Origin: Thermomonas sp. | GTDB taxonomy: Bacteria; Pseudomonadota; Gammaproteobacteria; Xanthomonadales; Xanthomonadaceae | DNA length: 64,000 nt | NCBI GenBank assembly: GCA_016720345.1 | Contig: JADKKV010000002.1 | Coordinates: forward strand, 124,001-188,000 | Reading direction: 5' to 3' | Notes under the pieces: model-generated | Told to the model about the DNA's origin: nothing | The model's input: only the letters and a program-made list of their open reading frames with translations | Databases searched by the model: none | Shown: positions 30,846 to 39,900 of the stretch, piece by piece | Layout of the letters: each line of letters starts with the position of its first letter | Numbering within the stretch: position 1 is the stretch's first letter | Program-made: the position numbers and the translations under genes

Positions 30846-32270
30846 TCAAAGGGCGATGCCGACATTGCGCGGCTCGGTGAAGAATCGCATCGCTTCCATC
30901 CCGCCTTCGCGACCCAGCCCGGAGGCGCCGCTGCCGCCGAACGGGGTGCGCAGGTCGCGCATCATCCAGGTGTTGATCCAGACCATGCCGACCCGCAGCC
31001 CGGCGGCCAGCCGGTGCGCGCGCGCAAGGTCGTTGGTGAACAGCGCTGACGACAGGCCGTAGTCGCTGGCGTTGGCGAGGGCGAGGGCGTCGTCGTCGGA
31101 GTCGAAGGCCTGCAGCGTCACCACCGGGCCGAAGATTTCCTCGCGGTTGGTCGCGCATTCGGGGCCAAGGCCATCGATGACGGTGGGCGCGATGAACCAG
31201 CCCGGTCGATCCAGGGCTTCGCCACCGCAGAGCACGCGGCCGCCATCCTCGCGGGCCCGCGCCATGCAGGCCAGGACCTTGTCGAACTGCGCCTGCGAGA
31301 CCAGCGGTCCGACCTGGGTGCCGTCCTCGAGCGGATTGCCGATGCGCAATGCGCGCACGCGCTCGACGAACCCGGCACGGAAGTCGTCGTAAATGCCGCG
31401 TTCAATGAGCAGGCGCGAACCGCACAGGCAGATCTGGCCGCCGTTCTGGAACGCGCTGCGCACCAACGTGTCCAGGTGCGCACGCCAGTCGCTGTCGGCG
31501 AAGACCAGGGTGGCGTTCTTGCCGCCCAGCTCCAACGAGGTCTTCTTCAGCATCGGCCCGGTGATACCGGCGATGCGGCGGCCGACCGCGCTGCTGCCGG
31601 TGAAACTGATCGCCTTGGTGCCGGGGTGCTGCACGATGGCTTCACCCACCGTCGGGCCGCGGCCATTGACCACGTTCAGCACGCCGTCCGGGAAGCCGAT
31701 CTCCGCCGCCAGCGCTGCCAGCATGGTCGCCGTGCGCGGGGTGACTTCGGAGGGTTTTGCTACAACAGTGTTGCCCGCAGCGAGCGCCGGCGCGATCTTC
31801 CAGGTGAACAGGTACAGCGGCAGGTTCCACGGGCTGATGCAGCCGACCACGCCCAGCGGCGGGCGCAGCGTGTAGTTCAGGCCGGCTTCGCCGTGGTGCG
31901 ATTCGCTGGAAAACTGGGTGGCCGCATGCGCGAAGAAACGCAGGTTGCCGACCGCGCGCGGGATCTCGATGTCGCGGGCCAGCGCCAGTGGCTTGCCGGC
32001 GTCGATGGCCTCGGCATGGGCGAACGCGTCGAGGCGCGCTTCCAGTGCATCCGCCAGCCGTTCCAACCAGCGCGCACGCGCGCTGTTCGGCAGCGAGGAC
32101 CAGGCGGGGAAGGCGGCCTGCGCGGCCTGCACGGCGGCATCGACATCGCGCGCATCGCCGTCGGCCACCTGCGACGCGACCGCGCGGGTGGCGGGGTCGA
32201 ACACGTCCAGCCATTGCCCGTTGGCGGGCATCGCCGGCTTGCCATCGATCCAGTGCGGGTCGCGTTGCAT
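30846..32270 (-). CDS. Aldehyde dehydrogenase, probable 2-aminomuconate-6-semialdehyde dehydrogenase
   Basis: A 474-residue NAD-dependent aldehyde dehydrogenase. Marks are CISPWNLPLYLFTWKIAPAL, NTVVAKPSEVTPRTA, the catalytic Glu in SLELGGKNATLVF, the nucleophilic Cys in NGGQICLCGSRLLIE and FGPVVTLQAF. The clustering with ACMSD and a RidA deaminase points to oxidation of 2-aminomuconate semialdehyde (or 2-hydroxymuconate semialdehyde) rather than a generic aldehyde. The start has TAGACT exactly 6 nt upstream on the minus strand, so transcription of the kynurenine genes may also begin here. Confidence 0.88.
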   Translation of the reverse strand: MQRDPHWIDGKPAMPANGQWLDVFDPATRAVASQVADGDARDVDAAVQAAQAAFPAWSSLPNSARARWLERLADALEARLDAFAHAEAIDAGKPLALARDIEIPRAVGNLRFFAHAATQFSSESHHGEAGLNYTLRPPLGVVGCISPWNLPLYLFTWKIAPALAAGNTVVAKPSEVTPRTATMLAALAAEIGFPDGVLNVVNGRGPTVGEAIVQHPGTKAISFTGSSAVGRRIAGITGPMLKKTSLELGGKNATLVFADSDWRAHLDTLVRSAFQNGGQICLCGSRLLIERGIYDDFRAGFVERVRALRIGNPLEDGTQVGPLVSQAQFDKVLACMARAREDGGRVLCGGEALDRPGWFIAPTVIDGLGPECATNREEIFGPVVTLQAFDSDDDALALANASDYGLSSALFTNDLARAHRLAAGLRVGMVWINTWMMRDLRTPFGGSGASGLGREGGMEAMRFFTEPRNVGIAL

Positions 32271-32318
32271 CCGCCTAGTCTAGAGCGAAAGCCCAGCAGC
32301 GCAGGTCCCGGGACGGGG

Positions 32319-33104
32319 TCAGATCGACTGCATGCGGCCGCCATCCGCCGCGAGCGACTGGCCGTTGACGTAGGCGGCGGCATCGGTGCACAGGAAGGCG
32401 ACCACGCTGCCGACTTCGGCGGCATCGGCGAATCGCCCGGCCGGGACACTGGCCAGCATCGCGCTGGCGATTTCCGCCTGCGGCTTGCCGCTGGCGGCGC
32501 TGCGTTCGGCCAGGATCTGGTCCAGCCGCCGGGTGCGCGTGTAGCCGGGCAGCACGTTGTTGACGGTGATGCCATCCGCGCCAAGTTCGCGCGAAAGCGT
32601 CTTGGCCCAGCTCGCGACCGCACCGCGGACGGTATTGGACACGCCGAGGTTGGGGATCGGCTCGTACACCGAGGTCGAGATCACGTTGACGATGCGGCCC
32701 CAGCGCGCGGCGCGCATGCCGGGCAGCACCGCCTGCAGCAGGGTGTGGTTGGCGAGCAGGTGCCTGTTGAAGGCATCGAGGTAGGCATCGATGCCGGCCG
32801 CATGCGCGGCACCGCCGGGCGGGCCACCGGTGTTGTTGACCAGGATGTGCACCGGCCTGTCCGATGCCAGCGCAGAGACGGCATCGCCCAACGCCTGCCT
32901 CTGCGAAACGTCGGCGACCAGGAACCCGTGGCGCTGCGTGTCGTGCGTGGGCAACGCCGCGACCGCTTCGCGCAACACGTCCTCGCGGCGTGCAAGCAGG
33001 GTGACGTTGGCCCCCAGCTGCGCCAGTTCGATGGCCGCGGCGCGGCCGATGCCGTCGGAACCACCGCAGACCAGCGCATGCTTGCCGGAGAGATCCAGCT
33101 TCAC
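32319..33104 (-). CDS. SDR-family oxidoreductase lacking the catalytic Tyr-Lys pair
   Basis: A 261-residue Rossmann-fold protein, GTG start at 33104 overlapping the preceding gene by 4 bp. The cofactor site is LVCGGSDGIGRAAAIELAQLG and NNTGGPPGG replaces the usual NNAG. The expected Ser-Tyr-Lys active site is altered: the Ser is in VISTSVYEP, but the YxxxK position reads SNTVR in NLGVSNTVRGAVASWAKTL. This pattern occurs in a recognisable SDR subgroup, so it is probably real rather than an error, but the reaction is unknown. It sits between asnS-linked small genes and the kynurenine genes. Confidence 0.85.
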   Translation of the reverse strand: MKLDLSGKHALVCGGSDGIGRAAAIELAQLGANVTLLARREDVLREAVAALPTHDTQRHGFLVADVSQRQALGDAVSALASDRPVHILVNNTGGPPGGAAHAAGIDAYLDAFNRHLLANHTLLQAVLPGMRAARWGRIVNVISTSVYEPIPNLGVSNTVRGAVASWAKTLSRELGADGITVNNVLPGYTRTRRLDQILAERSAASGKPQAEIASAMLASVPAGRFADAAEVGSVVAFLCTDAAAYVNGQSLAADGGRMQSI

Positions 33105-33409
33105 CTGGCGCGCATCCCGAACTGCTGGATCATGCGCGGGCGCAAGGCGTCGTCATCGTCGGCCTGCGGCGGCGCAAGCTCGGCCAGCGAGAATCCGCGA
33201 TCAAGCGCATCCTCCTCGTCCAGGCCGTCGAACTCGACGAACTCGGCATCCATCAGGGTCGCGCGCGCGGTGTCCGTGCTGTCGTAGGAGAGGGTGTTGC
33301 CGTCGCTGTCGAACACCTCGGCGGTGCCGGCCTCGCGTTCGCGCAGGCGCGCCCAGACCACGGTGCGCCCCAGCGTTGCCAGCCACCAGCGGTCCGCGGG
33401 GGCGCTCAC
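33101..33409 (-). CDS. Hypothetical acidic protein
   Basis: A 102-residue protein with a GTG start at 33409 that overlaps the preceding stop (GTGA); the frame is open upstream but that part is only the antisense-like shadow of the neighbouring gene. It begins APADRWWLATLGRTVVWARL, then a mixed region with SDGNTLSYDSTDTARATLMD, and a strongly acidic middle (FDGLDEEDALD) ending with a run of Asp and a basic tip. I do not recognise a family. Both ends overlap neighbours by 4 bp, indicating an integral member of the asnS-SDR operon. Confidence 0.6.
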   Translation of the reverse strand: MSAPADRWWLATLGRTVVWARLREREAGTAEVFDSDGNTLSYDSTDTARATLMDAEFVEFDGLDEEDALDRGFSLAELAPPQADDDDALRPRMIQQFGMRAR

Positions 33410-33723
33410 TGCAGCACCCCGGCGAGCAGCCACAGCAGGCCACCCATCGCGATCCCGCCGAGGATGACCAGCAGCGAGACCCGCGAAGGCGTCGCCAGAC
33501 CGGACAGGTACGGATCCTGCGCCGCGCGGTAGTCCCCGTGCAGCAGCCACCACAGCGCGCGCGGTTTCAGGAACGCGCCTTCGCCCAGTTGCGCGGTGAT
33601 CGGCGGGTGGCGGTCGCGGATATGCACCAGCGCCAGCGGCCAGAAGATCACGAACGCGGTGGCACCGGCGATCGCGATCGCGAACGAGCTCAACGCCAGG
33701 AACAGGACCAGGTCCGCATCCAT
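33406..33723 (-). CDS. Hypothetical two-span membrane protein
   Basis: A 105-residue protein with hydrophobic segments at about residues 4-32 (VLFLALSSFAIAIAGATAFV) and 82-103 (VSLLVILGGIAMGGLLWLLA), separated by a basic/aromatic loop with KPRALWWLLHGDYRAAQDP. Probably inner-membrane. It starts 2 bp after asnS and overlaps the next gene by 4 bp. No known family recognised. Confidence 0.65.
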   Translation of the reverse strand: MDADLVLFLALSSFAIAIAGATAFVIFWPLALVHIRDRHPPITAQLGEGAFLKPRALWWLLHGDYRAAQDPYLSGLATPSRVSLLVILGGIAMGGLLWLLAGVLQ

Positions 33724-33725
33724 GC

Positions 33726-35126
<1,401 letters not shown>

Positions 35127-35182
35127 ATGCTCTTGAAACCCTGCGTTGCAGCATCGAAATAGAGCGGCAAGTTTACCGGAGC

Positions 35183-35188
35183 TACAAT
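35183..35188 (+). promoter_or_regulatory. -10 box placing the start point on the iscA ATG
   Basis: TACAAT lies exactly 6 nt upstream of the ATG at 35195, so the expected first transcribed base coincides with the start codon. No Shine-Dalgarno is present. The -35 region is not convincing. Confidence 0.5.
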
Positions 35189-35194
35189 CCCCGC

Positions 35195-35536
35195 ATGGCC
35201 ATCTCCCTCACCGAATCCGCCCGCGGCCGCATCCGCGGCTACCTCGACGCCGACCCGGCCGCCATCGGCCTGCGCTTCGGCGTGTCCCGCACCGGCTGCT
35301 CCGGCTGGGGCTACAAGGTCGACATGGCGCGCGAGGCGGGCGCCGGCGACACCGTGTTCGACGCCGACGGGATCCGCATCCACGTCGACGCCGCCAGCCT
35401 GGCGCTGGTGGACGGCACCGAGATCGACTTCGTCAAGCAGGGCCTGAACGAACAGTTCGTGTTCCGCAACCCGAACGTGGCCGGTGAGTGCGGCTGTGGC
35501 GAGAGCTTCACCACCGACGCCGGCAAAGCCGCCTGA
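35195..35536 (+). CDS. iscA: A-type iron-sulfur cluster carrier (IscA-like)
   Basis: A 113-residue HesB/IscA-family protein. The three cluster-ligand cysteines are visible: [17 protein letters not shown] (Cys35) and the C-terminal pair in [10 protein letters not shown]. It accepts and delivers Fe-S clusters to apo-proteins. The wording [19 protein letters not shown] is closer to IscA than to ErpA. It stands alone, not in an isc operon, diverging from asnS and 177 bp before rpsF. Confidence 0.88.
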   Translation: MAISLTESARGRIRGYLDADPAAIGLRFGVSRTGCSGWGYKVDMAREAGAGDTVFDADGIRIHVDAASLALVDGTEIDFVKQGLNEQFVFRNPNVAGECGCGESFTTDAGKAA

Positions 35537-35651
35537 CCCGGCCCGGGCGCCGGCCGTGGCGGCTGGATTGCGCCCAAGTCATTGATCCGCCATACTATTG
35601 GGCTCCCGTTCGCGGGAGACCTTGCCCGAACGCGCCGGACCGCATCGCGGA

Positions 35652-35680
35652 GCCGGTGGCCGAGGGCTATCCCAACCGGC
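35652..35680 (+). promoter_or_regulatory. Candidate S6:S18 autoregulatory RNA motif in the rpsF leader
   Basis: GCCGGT (35652-35657) pairs with ACCGGC (35675-35680); inside, GGG (35664-35666) pairs with CCC (35671-35673) around a CTAT loop, leaving the 5' bulge GGCCGA, which contains CCG. A two-stem hairpin with a CCG-containing asymmetric bulge is the described leader motif by which the S6:S18 complex represses its own operon in many bacteria. It lies 34 nt before the rpsF start. A second hairpin, CTCCCG-TTCG-CGGGAG, is at 35603-35618. Confidence 0.65.
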
Positions 35681-35713
35681 ATCCAGCCGGCTGACATCCA
35701 CAAGGAAACCACC

Positions 35714-36139
35714 ATGCGTCATTACGAAATCGTGTTCATGGTCCATCCCGACCAGAGCGAGCAGGTTCCGGCCATGATCGAGCGCTACAAGGGCGCGATC
35801 GAAGCCGGCAAGGGCACCATCCACCGCCTGGAGGACTGGGGCCGCCGCCAGCTGGCCTACCCGATCCAGAACCTGGTCAAGGCCCACTACGTGCTGATGA
35901 ACGTGGAGGCCGAGCAGGCCGTGCTCGACGAACTGGTCGACGGTTTCCGCTTCAACGACGCGGTGCTGCGCCACCTGGTGATGCGCCGCGACGACGCGGT
36001 CACCGAACAGTCCCTGATCATGAAGAACAAGGACGAGAAGGGCGACAAGCCGGAGCGCGGCGACCGCCGCCGCCGTGACGACGAGAGCGACAGTGCGGTT
36101 GGCACTGGCGACACCGAATCCGCCGCCGAAGCCGCCTAA
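35714..36139 (+). CDS. rpsF: 30S ribosomal protein S6
   Basis: A 141-residue ribosomal protein beginning [20 protein letters not shown] with a good AAGGAAA site upstream; conserved [18 protein letters not shown] and [14 protein letters not shown] follow. A long charged C-terminal tail after residue 100 ([18 protein letters not shown]) is an extension relative to short forms. First gene of rpsF-rpsR-rplI, in the central domain of the 30S subunit where it pairs with S18. Confidence 0.97.
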   Translation: MRHYEIVFMVHPDQSEQVPAMIERYKGAIEAGKGTIHRLEDWGRRQLAYPIQNLVKAHYVLMNVEAEQAVLDELVDGFRFNDAVLRHLVMRRDDAVTEQSLIMKNKDEKGDKPERGDRRRRDDESDSAVGTGDTESAAEAA

Positions 36140-36166
36140 GCGCGCGCACTCCAGGAGCAAGCACCC

Positions 36167-36397
36167 ATGTCCAAGTTCTTCCGCCGCCGCAAGTTCTGCA
36201 AGTTCACCGCCGAAGGCGTGACCGAGATCGACTACAAGGATCTCAACACCCTGCGCCAGTACCTGACCGAGACCGGCAAGATCGTGCCGAGCCGGATCAC
36301 CGGCACCAAGTCCAAGTACCAGCGCCAGCTGCAGTCGGCGGTGAAGCGCGCGCGCTTCCTCGCCCTGATCCCGTACACCGACAACCACAACGCCTGA
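36167..36397 (+). CDS. rpsR: 30S ribosomal protein S18
   Basis: A 76-residue protein ([18 protein letters not shown], then [20 protein letters not shown] and [20 protein letters not shown]), full length for S18, with an AGGAG site upstream. The single N-terminal Cys replaces the CxxC zinc site of some S18 forms. It lies 27 bp after rpsF and assembles with S6. Confidence 0.98.
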   Translation: MSKFFRRRKFCKFTAEGVTEIDYKDLNTLRQYLTETGKIVPSRITGTKSKYQRQLQSAVKRARFLALIPYTDNHNA

Positions 36398-36533
36398 TCG
36401 CGGCGCCGGCGTGGCGTGGCGGATGCCACGCCCACCACCGGCCGCGCAATCGCGGGGTCGTCGTGATCCCTCCGTCCGAATCGGACAGCACCTGTTGCGG
36501 CGCAGCGCGTCGCTAACGACACGGAGCAACACC
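36398..36533 (+). other. rpsR-rplI spacer with strong hairpin
   Basis: The 136-bp gap is longer than usual in this operon. It contains a perfect 8-bp stem, GGCGTGGC (36413-36420) and GCCACGCC (36425-36432) with a GGAT loop, and a smaller GTCCG-AAT-CGGAC hairpin. No T-run follows, so it looks like an attenuation or processing site rather than a full terminator. No gene is seen. Confidence 0.45.
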
Positions 36534-36989
36534 ATGCAACTGATCCTCCTGCAGAAAGTCGTGAACCTCGGCAACCTTGGCGACAAGGTCAGCGTCAAGC
36601 CGGGCTACGGCCGCAATTTCCTGGTCCCGCAAGGCAAGGCCGTCCCGGCCACCGCCGCCAACCTGGCCGAGTTCGAGGCCAGGCGCGCCGACTACGAAGC
36701 CAAGGCCCAGGCCTCGCTGGACGGCGCCAACGAGCGCCAGGCCAAGCTGGCCGATGCCAGCGTGACCGTCAGCGCCAACGCCTCGACCGAAGGCAAGCTG
36801 TACGGCTCGGTCGGCCCGCGCGAAATCGCCGAAGCCATCACCCGCCAGCTCGGCGTGGACGTCGGCAAGTCGGAAGTGGTGATGGGCGAAGGCCCGTTGC
36901 GCCACACCGGCGAGCACGAGATCGTCGTGCACCTGCACGCCGACGTCGAGGCGAAGGTCAAGGTGGTCGTGGTGCCGGACGCCGCGTAA
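36534..36989 (+). CDS. rplI: 50S ribosomal protein L9
   Basis: A 151-residue two-domain ribosomal protein: N-terminal RNA-binding domain [20 protein letters not shown] with [20 protein letters not shown], connecting helix, and C-terminal domain with [19 protein letters not shown] and [14 protein letters not shown]. Length is typical. GGAG lies upstream of the ATG. It is followed by a strong terminator, the end of the ribosomal operon. Confidence 0.97.
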   Translation: MQLILLQKVVNLGNLGDKVSVKPGYGRNFLVPQGKAVPATAANLAEFEARRADYEAKAQASLDGANERQAKLADASVTVSANASTEGKLYGSVGPREIAEAITRQLGVDVGKSEVVMGEGPLRHTGEHEIVVHLHADVEAKVKVVVVPDAA

Positions 36990-37012
36990 GCGCACAAGGC
37001 ACCGTGATACCG

Positions 37013-37044
37013 CAACGGGCGCCGCGAGGCGCCCGTTGTGTTTG
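37013..37044 (+). terminator. Terminator after rplI
   Basis: CAACGGGCGCC (37013-37023) pairs perfectly with GGCGCCCGTTG (37028-37038) across a GCGA loop, followed by TGTTTG. Confidence 0.85.
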
Positions 37045-37109
37045 CGGAGGTCTGGTTTCCCGTCGCGTGGCGCTACTCGGTTCTCGCCCGTCGCAGCCGG
37101 TGAGACGGG

Positions 37110-37118
37110 TTATCCACA
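37110..37118 (+). promoter_or_regulatory. Perfect DnaA box upstream of dnaB
   Basis: TTATCCACA is an exact match to the strongest E. coli DnaA-binding 9-mer. It lies in the 244-bp gap between the rplI terminator and dnaB, about 115 nt before the dnaB start. A single box suggests transcriptional control or DnaA titration rather than an origin. The rest of the gap (37045-37233) shows no gene. Confidence 0.6.
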
Positions 37119-37233
37119 GGATGTCCCACGACTTGTCTGCAACCCTCCGCGCTCGATGCGCCCTACGATGCCTGCCATCGAACAATAACAAGCGGTCCGC
37201 GATGACGGCCCGCAACGGGGAGCCTTCCACCTG

Positions 37234-38625
37234 ATGAGCGCACGTCCGCAGCAACGCCCGTTCGACGCCAAGATCGAGCAACTGCGGGTGCCCCCGCAAT
37301 CCGTGGATGCCGAGCAGGCCGTGCTCGGCGGCCTGATGCTCGACGCGAACGCGTTCGACCGCATCGCCGACCAGCTCAACGATGCCGATTTCTATCGCCG
37401 CGACCACCAGCTGATCTACCGCGCGATCCGCGAACTGGCGGAGAAGAACAAGCCGTTCGACGCGGTGACCCTGGGCGAGTGGTTCGACTCGCAGGGGCTC
37501 GGCGAACAGGTCGCCGGCGGCGCCTACCTGGTGGAGCTGGCCAGCACCACGCCGAGCGCGGCGAACATCAAGGCCTACGCCGAGATCGTGCGCGACAAGG
37601 CGGTGCTGCGGCAGCTGATCGACGTCGGCACCGGCATCGTCAACGACGGCTTCCAGCCGGAGGGCCGGGACTCCGCCGAACTGCTGGCCAAGGCGGAGCA
37701 GGAGGTGTTCGCCATCGCCGAGGCCGGTGCGCGCGGCAAGCAGGACTTCACCCCGGTGCGCAAGGCGCTGATCGAGGCGTTCGACGTGCTGCAGACCCGC
37801 AACGCCAACGGCGGCGGGATCACCGGGCTGCCCACCGGGTACGTCGAATTCGATGAAATGACCGCCGGCCTGCAGCCCACCGACCTGATCATCCTCGCCG
37901 CGCGTCCGTCGATGGGCAAGACCACGCTGGCCATCAACATGGCCGAGTACGCCGCGCTGAAGTCGAAGAAGGCGGTCGCGATCTTCTCGATGGAAATGTC
38001 CGCCAGCCAGCTGGCGCTGCGCATGATCTCCTCGGTCGGCCGGGTCAACGCCACCCGCCTGCGCACCGGCGCGCTCGAGGACGAGGACTGGAGCCGCGTG
38101 TCCAGCGCGATCCAGCTGATGCGCGACGTCAAGGTGTTCATCGACGATACCCCGGCGCTGTCGCCCGACGTGCTGCGGGCCAAGGCGCGGCGCCTGAAGC
38201 GCGAGCACGACCTCGGCCTGATCGTGATCGACTACCTGCAGCTGATGGCGGTACCTGGCAACAGCGAGAACCGCGCGACCGAGATCTCCGAGATCTCGCG
38301 CGGCCTGAAGGCGCTGGCGAAGGAACTCAACGTGCCGGTGATCGCGCTTTCCCAGCTCAACCGCTCGCTGGAAACGCGCACCGACAAGCGCCCGGTGATG
38401 GCCGACCTGCGCGAGTCCGGCGCGATCGAGCAGGACGCGGACGTGATCGTGTTCATCTACCGCGACGAGTACTACAACAAGGAAAATTCGCCGGACAAGG
38501 GGCTCGCCGAAATCATCATCGGCAAGCAGCGAAACGGCCCCACCGGCGCGCTCAAGCTGAAGTTCTTCGGCGAATACACCCGCTTCGACAACCTCGCCCA
38601 CGACATGGTGGGCAGCTTCGAGTAG
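37234..38625 (+). CDS. dnaB: Replicative DNA helicase
   Basis: A 463-residue hexameric helicase unwinding DNA at the fork. The N-terminal domain (VPPQSVDAEQAVLGGLMLD) precedes a RecA-like domain with Walker A in LAARPSMGKTTLAINMAEYA, Walker B near LIVIDYLQLM, then VIALSQLNRSLETR with DLRESGAIEQDADVIVFIYR and GKQRNGPTGALKLKF. No intein insertion is present; length is normal. Confidence 0.98.
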   Translation: MSARPQQRPFDAKIEQLRVPPQSVDAEQAVLGGLMLDANAFDRIADQLNDADFYRRDHQLIYRAIRELAEKNKPFDAVTLGEWFDSQGLGEQVAGGAYLVELASTTPSAANIKAYAEIVRDKAVLRQLIDVGTGIVNDGFQPEGRDSAELLAKAEQEVFAIAEAGARGKQDFTPVRKALIEAFDVLQTRNANGGGITGLPTGYVEFDEMTAGLQPTDLIILAARPSMGKTTLAINMAEYAALKSKKAVAIFSMEMSASQLALRMISSVGRVNATRLRTGALEDEDWSRVSSAIQLMRDVKVFIDDTPALSPDVLRAKARRLKREHDLGLIVIDYLQLMAVPGNSENRATEISEISRGLKALAKELNVPVIALSQLNRSLETRTDKRPVMADLRESGAIEQDADVIVFIYRDEYYNKENSPDKGLAEIIIGKQRNGPTGALKLKFFGEYTRFDNLAHDMVGSFE

Positions 38626-38695
38626 CCAGCCGCGCGGGTTCCCTCCACGGCGCGGGCATGCCGTGGGTGGCGCCCGGATATGTTCGAATATCGCC

Positions 38696-39823
38696 ATGAG
38701 CGAACCCTTCGACCAGCGCCCCACCCGCATCCGGGTCGACCTCGATGCGCTGACCCACAACCTGGGCCGCATCCGCGCGCATGCCGGCGTGCCGGTGCTG
38801 GGCGTGGTCAAGGCCAATGCCTACGGCCATGGCCTGGTGCCGGTGGCACGGCACCTTGCGCGGCAGGGCATCGACCAGCTCGGCGTGGCCTTCGTCGAGG
38901 AAGGCATGGAACTGCGCAGGGCCGGGATCACCACCCCGATCCTGGTGATGGGCGGGATCTTCGGCCCGCAGGTCGCGCAGTTCATCGTCCACGACCTCGA
39001 GATCACGGTGTCCTCGCTGGACAAGCTGCGCCAGGTCGAGGCCGCCGCGCAGTCGCTGGGCCGGCAGGCGACCATCCATCTCAAGATCGACACCGGGATG
39101 GAACGGATCGGCGTGCACAGCTATTCGGCAGCGCCCTTCATCGAGGCGGCGGTCGCATCCCGCTGGTGCCGGCTGAAGGGCATCTATTCGCACCTGGCCT
39201 GCGCCGACGACCCGGCGTCGCCGATGACGCTGGAGCAGCTGGACCGCTTCCTGGACGCATGTGCACACATCACGCGGATCGGCGCGCCGATGCCGGTCCG
39301 CCACCTCGCAAACTCCGGCGGCGTGCTGCATTTCCCGCAGACCCACCTGGACATGGTGCGGCCCGGGATCCTGCTGTACGGGGTGCTGCCCGATCCCGCC
39401 TCGATTCCCGCCATCGACGTGCGGCCGGCGCTTTCGCTGGTTTCGCAGGTCGTGTACTTCAAGGTGGTGCGGGCCGGGCACCCGGTGAGCTACGGCGCAA
39501 CCTGGGCGCCGGCCGCCGATACCCGGGTGGTGACGGTCCCGATCGGCTACGGCGACGGATTCCCGCGGGCACTGTCCTCGCGCGGGCAGGTGCTGGTGCG
39601 CGGGCAGCGACGGCAGTTGGTCGGGCGCGTGTGCATGGACCAGTTCATGGTCGACCTCGGCCCCGCAGGCACCGCCTACAACGAGGACGAAGTGGTCCTG
39701 GTCGGCTCCCAGCAGGGCGAGGCGATTCGCGCAGAAGACCTGGCCCGGCTCGCCGGCACCATCCCGTACGAGATCCTCACCGGCCTCAACCAGCGCATCC
39801 CGCGCGAATATCGCGGCGGCTGA
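38696..39823 (+). CDS. alr: Alanine racemase
   Basis: A 375-residue PLP enzyme interconverting L- and D-alanine for peptidoglycan. The PLP lysine is in GVVKANAYGHGLVPVARHL; other marks are HLKIDTGMERIGVHS, HLANSGGVLHFP, VRPGILLYGVLP and the second catalytic base region PVSYGATWAP followed by VPIGYGDGFPRAL and GRVCMDQFMVDL. Start at 38696 (MSEP). Length is typical. Confidence 0.96.
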   Translation: MSEPFDQRPTRIRVDLDALTHNLGRIRAHAGVPVLGVVKANAYGHGLVPVARHLARQGIDQLGVAFVEEGMELRRAGITTPILVMGGIFGPQVAQFIVHDLEITVSSLDKLRQVEAAAQSLGRQATIHLKIDTGMERIGVHSYSAAPFIEAAVASRWCRLKGIYSHLACADDPASPMTLEQLDRFLDACAHITRIGAPMPVRHLANSGGVLHFPQTHLDMVRPGILLYGVLPDPASIPAIDVRPALSLVSQVVYFKVVRAGHPVSYGATWAPAADTRVVTVPIGYGDGFPRALSSRGQVLVRGQRRQLVGRVCMDQFMVDLGPAGTAYNEDEVVLVGSQQGEAIRAEDLARLAGTIPYEILTGLNQRIPREYRGG

Positions 39824-39900
39824 GCGCACTGCGCCGCTCCTGCGCGTTGACCGCCCGCGCAAGGGCGTGATTCACTCGCGTCACCCCCGGGGAGGTTGGC

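Noticed and set aside
31735-31770. Short AT-richer codon run in the aldehyde dehydrogenase gene
   Set aside because: Only about five codons (TVVAK) and within normal fluctuation, unlike the 21-codon island at 40978.
37045-37233. Replication origin suggested by the DnaA box
   Set aside because: Only one box, no AT-rich unwinding region and no dnaA/dnaN nearby; better read as a regulatory site.
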